DNA of 64,000 bases. It comes from Fibrobacter succinogenes. Lineage in GTDB: Bacteria; Fibrobacterota; Fibrobacteria; Fibrobacterales; Fibrobacteraceae. Positions within the stretch are counted from its first letter, which is position 1, and every line of letters starts with the position of its first letter. The notes under the pieces are model-generated. The model was not told the origin of the DNA and did not search any database. It worked only from the letters and a program-made list of their open reading frames with translations. Positions 51,270 to 59,042 of this stretch are shown here, in pieces. The position numbers and the translations under genes were made by a program. Where the stretch lies: contig CACVQR010000008.1 of the NCBI GenBank assembly GCA_902756345.1, positions 47,245 through 111,244 of the forward strand. Reading direction: 5' to 3'.

Positions 51270-51333
51270 TACCCAAACACTCCCTGACGGCCCTAGGTTA
51301 CCTCCTTTACCCAGGGCCGTCCTCTTTTTTAGG
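51270..51333 (+). ncRNA. Candidate small RNA or leader with an anti-Shine-Dalgarno loop
   Basis: About 60 nt ending in a strong terminator. A promoter-like stretch with a palindrome (TAGACT-like at 51234, TATCTA-like at 51255) precedes it. The loop of the terminator hairpin carries ACCTCCTTT, identical to the 3' end of 16S rRNA. It might pair with ribosome-binding sites. Transcription has not been shown. Confidence 0.35.
51286..51330 (+). terminator. Terminator hairpin in front of the 51357 gene
   Basis: GACGGCCCT (51286-51294) pairs perfectly with AGGGCCGTC (51313-51321) and T6 follows. It lies 27 bp before the start of the next gene, so it is an attenuator or the end of a small RNA. Confidence 0.85.
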
Positions 51334-51356
51334 GGTTAAATTCTAAATTTGAGCTA

Positions 51357-51752
51357 ATGATTATCGCTACAATCATCGGGGCTATCGCTTTTTTGCCCTC
51401 CATCGCTCTGAATATTGCGCTTGCCTTGGGCGCCCCACTCGGCGCCTACGCCATGAATGCGCGCTACAAGGTGATTCCGCCCGAAGTCCGCAAGGCTTTC
51501 ATCGTGCCAACCACGATGCAGTTCGTCGCCCTTTTCGTGCTACTTTCGGCAGGGCTCGTTTTGCCCGAGATTATCCCGTTCATGGTGACGCGGATTCTCG
51601 CATTCTTCTTTGCGCTGTACTTGACGTTCTATACGGCGACGGTTCTCTTTAGTACCGCCCACAAGGAACGTACCGTGATGGGTTCGTTTGCGGTCGTAAC
51701 GAGCATTTGCTACTGGATCACCGCTTTCGGGACATTACCTGTAGGAAGTTAG
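51357..51752 (+). CDS. Small integral membrane protein of unknown function
   Basis: 131 residues with four hydrophobic segments (about 2-28, 50-72, 75-100, 105-125). There is no recognisable motif; LGAPLGAYAMNARYKVIPPE is the most polar loop. The final codons and stop lie in a heptad repeat. It is 19 bp ahead of queH on the same strand. Role unknown. Confidence 0.75.
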   Translation: MIIATIIGAIAFLPSIALNIALALGAPLGAYAMNARYKVIPPEVRKAFIVPTTMQFVALFVLLSAGLVLPEIIPFMVTRILAFFFALYLTFYTATVLFSTAHKERTVMGSFAVVTSICYWITAFGTLPVGS

Positions 51753-51775
51753 AAGTAGGAAGTAGACAGGAATGA
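51741..51775. repeat. Heptad repeat before queH
   Basis: GTAGGAA, GTTAGAA, GTAGGAA, GTAGACA, GGAATGA in 7-bp steps, running over the stop of the previous gene and into the queH start. Its words recur at 58880 and, inverted, at 52448. Confidence 0.8.
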
Positions 51776-52410
51776 GCAACGAGCCTAAGCATAATTACCA
51801 GCGCGACTTGGATTATATTATCTGCAGGCTGGAACGCACCGGCGAAGTGCCGACGCTTTTGCTGCACGCCTGTTGCGCACCCTGCAGCAGCTACACCATC
51901 GAATACCTGTCGCAATACTTCAAGATCACGCTTTTCTACTACAATCCAAATATCGCGCCGGACGAAGAATACCGCCACCGCGTCGAAGAAATCAAGCGAT
52001 TTGTGGCAGAATTCAAGACGAAGCATCCGGTCACGCTGATTGAAGGCGAATACGACCCGAAAAAATTCTACGATGTCGCACGCGGGTTTGAAAACGAACC
52101 TGAAGGCGGCGCGCGCTGCCGCAAGTGTTTTGAGTTGCGCCTCGCCGAATCAGCTAAGCTCGCCCGCGAACTGAACTGCGAATACTTCACCACCACACTC
52201 ACCATCAGCCCCATGAAAAATGCGCAGGTGCTGAACGAGGTGGTGCAGGAACAGTGCGATATTTACGGAATCAAGCGCCTGCCCAGCGACTTCAAGAAGA
52301 AGGGCGGATACAAGCGTTCTATTCAGCTCTCGGCGGAATACAATCTATACCGGCAGAATTACTGCGGGTGCGTTTATTCCAAGAGGGACGCGGAAAAGAA
52401 CGAGGTATGA
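51772..52410 (+). CDS. queH: Epoxyqueuosine reductase QueH
   Basis: 212 residues. LLLHACCAPCSSYTIEYLSQ (about 25-44) has the CC..C cluster, EGGARCRKCFELRLAESAKL and NYCGCVYSKRDAE supply the other Cys. QueH (DUF208 family) makes queuosine from epoxyqueuosine in tRNA anticodons and binds an Fe-S cluster with a further metal. It is the non-cobalamin alternative to QueG. The gene is framed by heptad repeats that are inverted copies of each other. Confidence 0.94.
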   Translation: MSNEPKHNYQRDLDYIICRLERTGEVPTLLLHACCAPCSSYTIEYLSQYFKITLFYYNPNIAPDEEYRHRVEEIKRFVAEFKTKHPVTLIEGEYDPKKFYDVARGFENEPEGGARCRKCFELRLAESAKLARELNCEYFTTTLTISPMKNAQVLNEVVQEQCDIYGIKRLPSDFKKKGGYKRSIQLSAEYNLYRQNYCGCVYSKRDAEKNEV

Positions 52411-52447
52411 GGTCGCTTCGCTTTGAGCAATGAGAATTGCAACAAAT

Positions 52448-52482
52448 ACTGTCTACTGCCTACTTCCTACTGTCTACTATTT
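52448..52482. repeat. Heptad repeat after queH, inverted copy of 51741
   Basis: ACTGTCT, ACTGCCT, ACTTCCT, ACTGTCT, ACTATTT in 7-bp steps. It covers the stop codon of the aminotransferase gene. Confidence 0.8.
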
Positions 52483-53640
52483 CATTTTCTTTCTGAGGCT
52501 TTCCAGACGGTTAAGCGCGTCGTAGAGGGTTTCGTCTTTCTTGGCGAAGTGGAAGCGGATCAGGTGATTCACCGGTTCGCGGAAAAAGCTGGAACCCGGC
52601 ACTGCGGCAACACCCACTTTTTGCGCGAGGTCGATACAGAACTGGTCATCGGACTTGTAGCCGAATTCGCTGATATCCATCATCACGAAGTACGTGCCCT
52701 GCGGCTCGGTGAATTTGAAACCCAGATTGCGCAGGCCGCCAGTGAAGATTTCTTTCATGTGCGTGTAATGCGCCTGCAGTTCCGCGTAGTAATCGTCACC
52801 GAAATTGAGGGCGGTGAGCGCGGTTTCTTGCAGCGGCGAGGCGGCGCCCACCACCGTAAAGTCGTGAATTTTCTTGATGTTGTTCATGACGGGTTCGGCA
52901 GCGAGCACGTAGCCCAGACGCCAGCCCGTAATAGAATAGCTCTTGGAAAGGCTGGAACATTCAATGGTGCGCTCGCGCATGCCCGGAAGCGTCGCAATAT
53001 AAGTATGACGGTGCGGCGCAAACACGATGTGTTCGTAGACTTCGTCGGTGATTACATACAAATCATATTTGATAGCGAGGTCCGCAATAATTTGCAACTC
53101 TTCGCGGGTAAAGACTTTTCCGCTCGGGTTCGACGGATTGCAAAGTACGAGCGCCTTCACGCCCGGCTGTTTCATGGCATCTTCGAGGACATTTGCATCG
53201 AAGGTGAAATTGTGCGGATCGAGCGGCACGTAAATCGGAGTCGCTCCACTCAGAATCGTATCGGCAGTGTAGTTTTCGTAGAACGGCGAGAAGATGACCA
53301 CCTTGTCGCCTGGATTGCAGACCGACATCATCGTGATCATCATGGCTTCGGTACTGCCGCAAGTGATGACCATTTCGGTTTGCGGGTCGTAACGCAATCC
53401 GCTGAAATGTTCCTGCTTTTTAGAAAGCGCTTCGCGGAAATTCTGCGCACCAATCGTAATCGCGTACTGGTGCGGGCCCGTGTGGGCGACTTCGGCCAGG
53501 CGGTCTTGCAAGGCCTTGGGCGGATCAAAATCCGGGAAGCCCTGCGACAAGTTGATTGCACCGCAAGCGTTCGCAATGCGCGTCATGTGACGAATGACCG
53601 ATTCCGTGAAATGTTCCGTACGATTGCTTAAAGGCTTCAT
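52477..53640 (-). CDS. Pyridoxal-phosphate aminotransferase, class I/II
   Basis: 387 residues. The PLP Lys lies in CSSLSKSYSITGWRLGY (about 228-244). NLSQGFPDFDPP near 30 and LCNPSNPSGKVFTREEL (about 165-181) are class I signatures. It is closest in pattern to methionine/kynurenine/glutamine aminotransferases (YbdL, KAT) rather than AspC, so it transfers amino groups of Met, Phe or Gln type substrates. The role is not fixed. It is divergent from the ygiQ gene. Confidence 0.9.
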   Translation of the reverse strand: MKPLSNRTEHFTESVIRHMTRIANACGAINLSQGFPDFDPPKALQDRLAEVAHTGPHQYAITIGAQNFREALSKKQEHFSGLRYDPQTEMVITCGSTEAMMITMMSVCNPGDKVVIFSPFYENYTADTILSGATPIYVPLDPHNFTFDANVLEDAMKQPGVKALVLCNPSNPSGKVFTREELQIIADLAIKYDLYVITDEVYEHIVFAPHRHTYIATLPGMRERTIECSSLSKSYSITGWRLGYVLAAEPVMNNIKKIHDFTVVGAASPLQETALTALNFGDDYYAELQAHYTHMKEIFTGGLRNLGFKFTEPQGTYFVMMDISEFGYKSDDQFCIDLAQKVGVAAVPGSSFFREPVNHLIRFHFAKKDETLYDALNRLESLRKKMK

Positions 53641-53679
53641 GGGAGAAAATTTAGCAAGAAAGATGGCAGAAAAAAGTGC

Positions 53680-53750
53680 TTAGTTGGTAGAACTTAGTTG
53701 GTAGAGCTTAGAAGAATAATCTAAGTTCTAAGCTCTAAGTTCTTTTTTTC
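53680..53750 (+). repeat. Heptad-built hairpin with T7, upstream of ygiQ
   Basis: Ten exact 7-bp steps (TTAGTTG, GTAGAAC, TTAGTTG, GTAGAGC, TTAGAAG, AATAATC, TAAGTTC, TAAGCTC, TAAGTTC, TTTTTTT). The arms pair (GAACTTAG with CTAAGTTC, AGAGCTTAG with CTAAGCTCT) and T7 follows, as in a Rho-independent terminator, 14 bp before the ygiQ start. Confidence 0.85.
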
Positions 53751-53763
53751 TACATTTCACTCT

Positions 53764-55944
53764 ATGTACGATCCGCGCTTTTTACCCATCTGCAAAGAAG
53801 ACCTGGAGGAACTCGGCTGGGACTATGTCGATGTGATTATCATTAGCGCGGACGCCTACGTGGACCACCCCTGTTTTGGGCATGCCGTGGTCGGTCGCCT
53901 TTTCGAGCACGAAGGCTTGCGCGTGGCAATACTCCCGCAGCCGAACTGGCGCGATGACTTGCGCGACTTCAAGAAGCTGGGTCGCCCGCGAATGTTCTTC
54001 GCAATTTCTAGCGGCATGGACAGCATGGTGAACCACTACACCGCGGCAAAACGCCTCCGCAGCGATGACGCCTTTACGCCCGGCAACAAGGCAGGGTTCC
54101 GCCCGGATTACGCGACTTACACGTACGCGAAGATTTTAAAGAAGCTCTACCCCGATGTTCCGCTGCTGATTGGCGGGCTTGAATCGAGCCTGCGCCGCGT
54201 GACGCATTACGACTACTGGAGCGACAGACTCAAGCCGAGCATTCTTTTCGATACGCAAGCCGATATTCTCGTGTACGGCATGGGCGAAAAACCGCTCAAG
54301 GAAATCGTGCGACTCCTGAAGAAGGGCGTGCCGTTTTCAAGCCTGCATTCCATTCCGCAAACAGCCTACCTCGCGCCCAAGGGGCAAATTCCTACGACCA
54401 AGCAGTGGGAAGACTTGCGCCTCGCAAGCTACGAAGATTGCCTTGCCAATAAGCGCAATCAAATCGAGAACTGCCGCAAGGTGGACATTGAATGCAACAA
54501 ATGGTTCCAGCGCCGCATTCTGCAAGATGTCGCGGAACAGACCGTGGTGATTAACCCCGCGTACCCGCCGCTGGAATACGGCGAACTCGACGAGAGCTTT
54601 GAATACCCCTACGCCCGCGAACCGCACCCGCGTTACAAGAAACGCGGCAATGTGCCTGCGTTCGACATGATCAAGTTCAGCATCAACACGCACCGCGGCT
54701 GTTTCGGCGGTTGCAGTTTTTGCGCCATCAACGCGCACCAGGGCAAATTCATTGCGAGCCGTAGCCGCGAAAGCATTCTGCGCGAAGTCGATTTGATTAC
54801 GAAGATGGACGGATTCGCCGGCACCATCACCGATTTGGGCGGCCCGAGCGCCAATATGTACAACATGCGCGGCCGCGACCCGAGCCGTTGCCAAAAGTGC
54901 GCACGCCCTAGTTGCCTCACGCCGAAAGTCTGCGACAACATGGACACGCATCACCACGAGCTCCTGGAACTTTATCGCGAAGTGCGCAACCACCCGAAGG
55001 TGAAGCACCTGTTTATCGGAAGCGGTGTGCGTTACGACATGTTGCTGCAGGAAACCGACGACCAGGAACTGATTCGCGACCACGAGGAATACGCCCGCGA
55101 ACTGATTGACTATCATGTGAGCGGGCGCCTGAAGGTGGCCCCGGAACATACCAGCGATGCAGTGCTTAAGCTGATGCGCAAGCCGAGCTTTACCTTGTTC
55201 CACAAGTTCAAGGAATTCTTTGACGACGAATGCAAGCGCATCGGAAAGCGCCAGCAGATTATTCCTTACTTTATCAGTAGCCACCCCGGATGCACCGAGG
55301 CCGACATGGCGGAACTTGCACTCGAGACAAAGCAGCTCGGTTTCCAGCTGGAACAGGTGCAGGATTTTACGCCGACACCGATGACGATTGCCACCGAGAT
55401 GTTCTACAGCGAAATGACGCCGGACGGAAAGCCGCTTTACGTGGCGAAAACGCCGGAACAGAAGCGGAGTCAGCGCCAGTTCTTCTTCTGGTACATTCCC
55501 GAAAACCGCCCGCAGATTCGCGCCACACTCGAGCGCCTGAAACTCGGCAAGATAGGCCGACTGCTCCTAAGCCGCAGCGCGAAGGCCGAAGGCAAGGAAT
55601 TCTACCCCAGCAAGGAACGCGAAGAAAACGAAGTCTACCGCGAGCGCGAACAGCAGAAGCGCGAACAGCGCGCCGTCACCATCGTGCCGCAGAAATCCGG
55701 CGACAAGGGCCGCTGGGAAAACTCCGCCCGCAAGGAGAGGCGCGCCGCACAGTTTGGCGAACCGCGTAACGACAGGCGCGAAGGTCGCAAGAGTTTCCAT
55801 AGCGACCGCAAGTTCAACAATGATCGTGGCGGAAACAAGGGTCACAACTTCAATAAAAATGGCGGTAAAAACCGCCAAGATAACAAGCAAAACAATCGTA
55901 ACAATTCCCCCGTTCAATTCAGTTCGTTTAAACGGGGAAGATAA
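53764..55944 (+). CDS. YgiQ-family radical SAM protein with an Arg/Asn-rich tail
   Basis: 726 residues. The radical SAM CxxxCxxC motif is CFGGCSFCAINAHQGKF (about 316-332), binding the 4Fe-4S cluster and SAM. The N-terminal region (DYVDVIIISADAYVDHPCFG) matches the UPF0313/YgiQ family. The last 110 residues are disordered and rich in Arg, Asn, Gly and Lys (NNDRGGNKGHNFNKNGGKNR), like RNA-binding tails. YgiQ-type enzymes have no settled substrate. A terminator-like heptad hairpin lies 14 bp upstream. Confidence 0.92.
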   Translation: MYDPRFLPICKEDLEELGWDYVDVIIISADAYVDHPCFGHAVVGRLFEHEGLRVAILPQPNWRDDLRDFKKLGRPRMFFAISSGMDSMVNHYTAAKRLRSDDAFTPGNKAGFRPDYATYTYAKILKKLYPDVPLLIGGLESSLRRVTHYDYWSDRLKPSILFDTQADILVYGMGEKPLKEIVRLLKKGVPFSSLHSIPQTAYLAPKGQIPTTKQWEDLRLASYEDCLANKRNQIENCRKVDIECNKWFQRRILQDVAEQTVVINPAYPPLEYGELDESFEYPYAREPHPRYKKRGNVPAFDMIKFSINTHRGCFGGCSFCAINAHQGKFIASRSRESILREVDLITKMDGFAGTITDLGGPSANMYNMRGRDPSRCQKCARPSCLTPKVCDNMDTHHHELLELYREVRNHPKVKHLFIGSGVRYDMLLQETDDQELIRDHEEYARELIDYHVSGRLKVAPEHTSDAVLKLMRKPSFTLFHKFKEFFDDECKRIGKRQQIIPYFISSHPGCTEADMAELALETKQLGFQLEQVQDFTPTPMTIATEMFYSEMTPDGKPLYVAKTPEQKRSQRQFFFWYIPENRPQIRATLERLKLGKIGRLLLSRSAKAEGKEFYPSKEREENEVYREREQQKREQRAVTIVPQKSGDKGRWENSARKERRAAQFGEPRNDRREGRKSFHSDRKFNNDRGGNKGHNFNKNGGKNRQDNKQNNRNNSPVQFSSFKRGR

Positions 55945-56061
55945 TACGCTTTCTTTAAATTAAGAGTGAGCGAGCACACTCCACCATTGCAATCTCACTT
56001 CGTGAGATTGCCAAATGCTAGGCTCGGTCATGCCCGTGCAAGCACTGTCGCGACTCTCGCC

Positions 56062-56928
56062 TTACGCATTTGTCTGTTCGCTCATGGTGGATTGTGCAAG
56101 CACACTCCACCATTCGCCACTTTCGCGTTCCAGCTTCACCTTGAAGCCGGCTTCTTCGAACCACTTGAGAATGTAGTTCTTTTCGGTGAGGAGCTGGCCC
56201 GAGATAATGAGTTCACCGCCTGCGGCGAGCAAGTCTTCGATGTCGTCGCGGAGCGGCCAGAGTTCGCTGCGGATCATGTTGCAGAGAATGACGTCGAACT
56301 TCGCACCGTCCTTGAAAGCATCCAGGAATCCCAAAATACAGTCGCTTTCCTTGAAGCCGTTGCGTTCGAAGTTTTCGGCAATGCAGGGAATCGTGAGCGG
56401 GTCGATTTCGGTACCCACGGCAAGCTTTGCACCCAAGCGTCGGGCGTACATGGCCAAAATGCCCGTACCCGTTCCGATATCAAGCACGGTCTTGCCATTA
56501 AAATCAATCGATTCCATCAAAGTCGCGCAGCTACTTGTGGTATCGTGTTCGCCAGTACCGAAAGCGGTCTTGGCTTCAAGTTCAAGCACCACGGCTTTGG
56601 GATCGTCAGGTGTAAATTCAACCCAAGGCGGACGCACCCACAAATGCGGTGACACGGACACCGGCTGCGCACGGTCGCGCCACCACTTGTCCCAATCCTT
56701 CGCGGGTTCTTCGCTAACAGCAAAATGATACTGCGGAAATTCGTTTACGATACGGTCGCGTTCGGCCTTGTCGCCGGTATAAAAGCAGAATTCCGTGCGA
56801 CCATCTTCTTTCGGGTCCAATTCTTCGAGCGTCGCCACCCCCGCTTCAAAAAGCAGGTAGCTTGCGATTTCAAATTCTTCGGCAGGGCAATAGCCCTCGG
56901 CCTTGTACCATGTATCGATTTTTTGCAT
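56062..56928 (-). CDS. prmA: Ribosomal protein L11 methyltransferase PrmA
   Basis: 288 residues from the ATG at 56926-56928 (longer starts are not supported). TAFGTGEHDTTSSCATLMES and VLDIGTGTGILAMYARRLGA (SAM site) with DVILCNMIRSELWPL are PrmA signatures. It trimethylates L11. A two-hairpin leader with an orphan terminator lies just upstream of the start. The middle NPPY-like motif reads CNMI. Confidence 0.93.
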   Translation of the reverse strand: MQKIDTWYKAEGYCPAEEFEIASYLLFEAGVATLEELDPKEDGRTEFCFYTGDKAERDRIVNEFPQYHFAVSEEPAKDWDKWWRDRAQPVSVSPHLWVRPPWVEFTPDDPKAVVLELEAKTAFGTGEHDTTSSCATLMESIDFNGKTVLDIGTGTGILAMYARRLGAKLAVGTEIDPLTIPCIAENFERNGFKESDCILGFLDAFKDGAKFDVILCNMIRSELWPLRDDIEDLLAAGGELIISGQLLTEKNYILKWFEEAGFKVKLERESGEWWSVLAQSTMSEQTNA

Positions 56929-56940
56929 AGGGCAAAAATA

Positions 56941-56987
56941 AAAAAAAGGAGAGGCTCGGTACGCCAACCTCGTCACCGAGCCTCTCA
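56941..56987 (-). terminator. Strong terminator hairpin 13 bp before the prmA start
   Basis: A 12-bp perfect stem (56949-56960 with 56975-56986) and T8 on the minus strand. Confidence 0.88.
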
Positions 56988-57035
56988 CCAAGCGCAAACA
57001 CCTCAAACCGCTTGGCCCCTTTCATCCATCTTGTA
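56941..57035 (-). ncRNA. Candidate small RNA or attenuated leader upstream of prmA
   Basis: On the minus strand, TATATT near 57040 is followed by a first hairpin (CCAAGCG with CGCTTGG, 57015-56988) and a second one (GAGAGGCTCGGT with ACCGAGCCTCTC) ending in T8. No gene on this strand lies upstream to be terminated. It is either prmA attenuation or an independent small RNA. Confidence 0.45.
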
Positions 57036-57088
57036 AACTAATATAAACACAATTTTGAAACTCGGCGAAAAAAAGTGATAATTTCTTA

Positions 57089-57101
57089 TTCCAAGATGGA
57101 A
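57089..57101. promoter_or_regulatory. Palindrome TTCCA-AGA-TGGAA upstream of the fic gene
   Basis: Perfect 5-bp arms, 3-nt spacer, 17 bp before the -35 box. Close match to 51242. Confidence 0.4.
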
Positions 57102-57117
57102 CATTCCTATTTTGGAC

Positions 57118-57145
57118 TTGCAAAAGCGACCATTCTACGTATATT
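57118..57145 (+). promoter_or_regulatory. Promoter of the fic-like gene
   Basis: TTGCAA (57118-57123), a 16-bp spacer and TATATT (57140-57145). The ATG follows 9 nt after the -10 box, so the mRNA is nearly leaderless. Confidence 0.6.
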
Positions 57146-57154
57146 TTGCGTTAA

Positions 57155-58162
57155 ATGATCGTTTCGAAGCCGCTTTTTATACACCAGTACCCTGACTGGA
57201 CCAAGTTCCGCTATAACGCACAAAGCGTAATGGATGCCTTGGGACAGACTCGACTGCTTGAAGGCGCCCTCGTGGGCGTTGCAGACCTGGTTTGCGATTC
57301 GGACACCGAGACGCGCATGCTCGCGAAAGACATCGCGGCCAACTACGCGCTGGACGGCTACACTCTGGATATTCCGATACTTGAAAGCGAAATCAAGAAA
57401 AAGAATTCCGCCAGGAACGACATTCGAAATTTTGTAGGCGCGATTCAAAACGCCAAGCTCCCGCTGACCGAAGAACGCCTGTTCGCATGGCATGCGGCCA
57501 TTGGCCAGAACAAAGTCAAGAGCTTTAGGACAAAAGAAAGCGTTGCAGGAACATTTACCGGCGTAAGCCCGGAACGCATTCCGCTTGAAATCGGACGTTT
57601 TATAGACTGGTTTGAAAACTCGACGCAAGACGGTGCGATTAAAGCGGCGATTGCTCACTTCTGGTTTTTGACGATCCGCCCGTTCGAAGACGGCAACGGA
57701 CGCATTGCCCGCGCGCTCGCCGCCATGCTACTCGCCCGCAGCGAAGACACGACTCGCTGCCAGTATACGCTCAACGAACAATTTTTAAACGACCGCGACA
57801 ATTACATACAAACTTTATTCAAAGCGCAGGCCGGCAATGGCGACTTGACCGAATGGATTTTGTGGTTCTTGAACGCGATGCAAAAATCGATTGAAGACAG
57901 CAAGAAAGAAATTGCAGGCGCTCTCAAGAAAATGCAGTTCCTGCAAAAGAACCAGCAGGCCGACTTGAGTGGGCGCGAAAGGAAGATTATCGAAGCTGTC
58001 TGGAACGGAGAACTGCCGACCGTATTCTCGGTGAAAGAGGTAGCTGCCCTTACAGGCACGAGCCACGATTCCGCACTCCGCGACATCCAGGACTTGATTC
58101 AAAAAGAAATCGTCCGCCCCGAAAACAAGGGCGGACGAAGCCAGAAATACAGCTTGATTTAA
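57155..58162 (+). CDS. Fic-family protein with substituted catalytic His (degenerate Fic)
   Basis: 335 residues. The N-terminus (IHQYPDWTKFRYN) is the DUF4172-like start common in class II Fic proteins. The core motif should be HPFxDGNGRxxR; here it reads IRPFEDGNGRIAR, with Arg175 (CGC) in the place of the catalytic His. The inhibitory helix motif (S/T)xxxEG is also changed, to NYALDG with Asp67. The remainder is well kept, and a C-terminal winged helix follows (about 270-335: VAALTGTSHDSALRDIQDLI). Fic enzymes transfer AMP to proteins, which needs the His. It may be inactive or have a new activity. No toxin-antitoxin partner is adjacent. Confidence 0.88.
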   Translation: MIVSKPLFIHQYPDWTKFRYNAQSVMDALGQTRLLEGALVGVADLVCDSDTETRMLAKDIAANYALDGYTLDIPILESEIKKKNSARNDIRNFVGAIQNAKLPLTEERLFAWHAAIGQNKVKSFRTKESVAGTFTGVSPERIPLEIGRFIDWFENSTQDGAIKAAIAHFWFLTIRPFEDGNGRIARALAAMLLARSEDTTRCQYTLNEQFLNDRDNYIQTLFKAQAGNGDLTEWILWFLNAMQKSIEDSKKEIAGALKKMQFLQKNQQADLSGRERKIIEAVWNGELPTVFSVKEVAALTGTSHDSALRDIQDLIQKEIVRPENKGGRSQKYSLI

Positions 58163-58163
58163 A

Positions 58164-58871
58164 TTAGCAGTGCACCAGCGTGCCGAGGTCGCCCTGGACA
58201 GCGGCGCGTGTGAGATTGCCCTTTTCCATCTTGAACACGAAGATGGGCATGTTGTTTTCCATGCAGAGGGCGACGGCTGCGGTGTCCATGACCTTGAGGC
58301 CGCGGGAAATGACTTCCTTGTAGCTGATGTCGTCGAAGCGGGTGGCTGTCGGGTCCTTGACCGGGTCTGCGGTGTAGATGCCATCGACCTTGGTTGCCTT
58401 CATGATCACGTCACATTCGCTTTCAATAGCGCGGAGAGCGGCGCAGCTGTCGGTGGTGAAGAACGGGTTGCCGGTGCCTGCAGAGAAGATAACCACGGAG
58501 CCAGCGGACAAAAGCTTGAGAGCCTTGCGGCGATCGAAAAATTCGCAGACCGGTTCCATGCGGATAGCGGACATCACAACAGAGTCAACGCCCTGCTTGT
58601 CGAGGGCGTCCTGCATGGCAAGGCCGTTCATCACGGTGCCGAGCATGCCCATAGCGTCGCCCTGGGCGCGGTTCATGCCGCCTGCAGAAGCAGAAATGCC
58701 GCGGACGAGGTTGCCGCCGCCAATCACGAGAGCGACTTGCACGCCCTGCTTGACGATGGAGGCAATTTCGGACGCCATGTCAGAGAGAATCTGGTTGTCG
58801 ATACCGTGGCCCTTTTCGCCTGCGAGGGCTTCGCCACTGAGCTTGAGAAGAATGCGCTTGAATTTAGACAT
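58164..58871 (-). CDS. pyrH: UMP kinase
   Basis: 235 residues. [20 protein letters not shown] at the N-terminus, [11 protein letters not shown] (about 48-58), and [20 protein letters not shown] (about 128-147) are PyrH signatures. It phosphorylates UMP to UDP as a hexamer, regulated by GTP and UTP in other bacteria. No rpsB-tsf-frr neighbours are present here, which is unusual since pyrH is often beside them. It converges with the fic gene. Confidence 0.96.
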   Translation of the reverse strand: MSKFKRILLKLSGEALAGEKGHGIDNQILSDMASEIASIVKQGVQVALVIGGGNLVRGISASAGGMNRAQGDAMGMLGTVMNGLAMQDALDKQGVDSVVMSAIRMEPVCEFFDRRKALKLLSAGSVVIFSAGTGNPFFTTDSCAALRAIESECDVIMKATKVDGIYTADPVKDPTATRFDDISYKEVISRGLKVMDTAAVALCMENNMPIFVFKMEKGNLTRAAVQGDLGTLVHC

Positions 58872-58879
58872 AGTTTTTA

Positions 58880-58907
58880 GTAGGAAGTAGGAAGTTAGAA
58901 GTAGACT
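58880..58907. repeat. Heptad repeat upstream of the M6 protease region
   Basis: GTAGGAA, GTAGGAA, GTTAGAA, GTAGACT in 7-bp steps; the same words as at 51741. Confidence 0.8.
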
Positions 58908-59042
58908 ATGAAAAGAATCTCTAGTAACATCCTAGGGTTAATGTTTTTATTCATAGGAAATGTAATAAAAAACGGACAAAGAGTTCCACTCGCCGTAAAA
59001 AAATGTATTTCCATATATGGTGGTTTAAAAAATGGAATGTTT

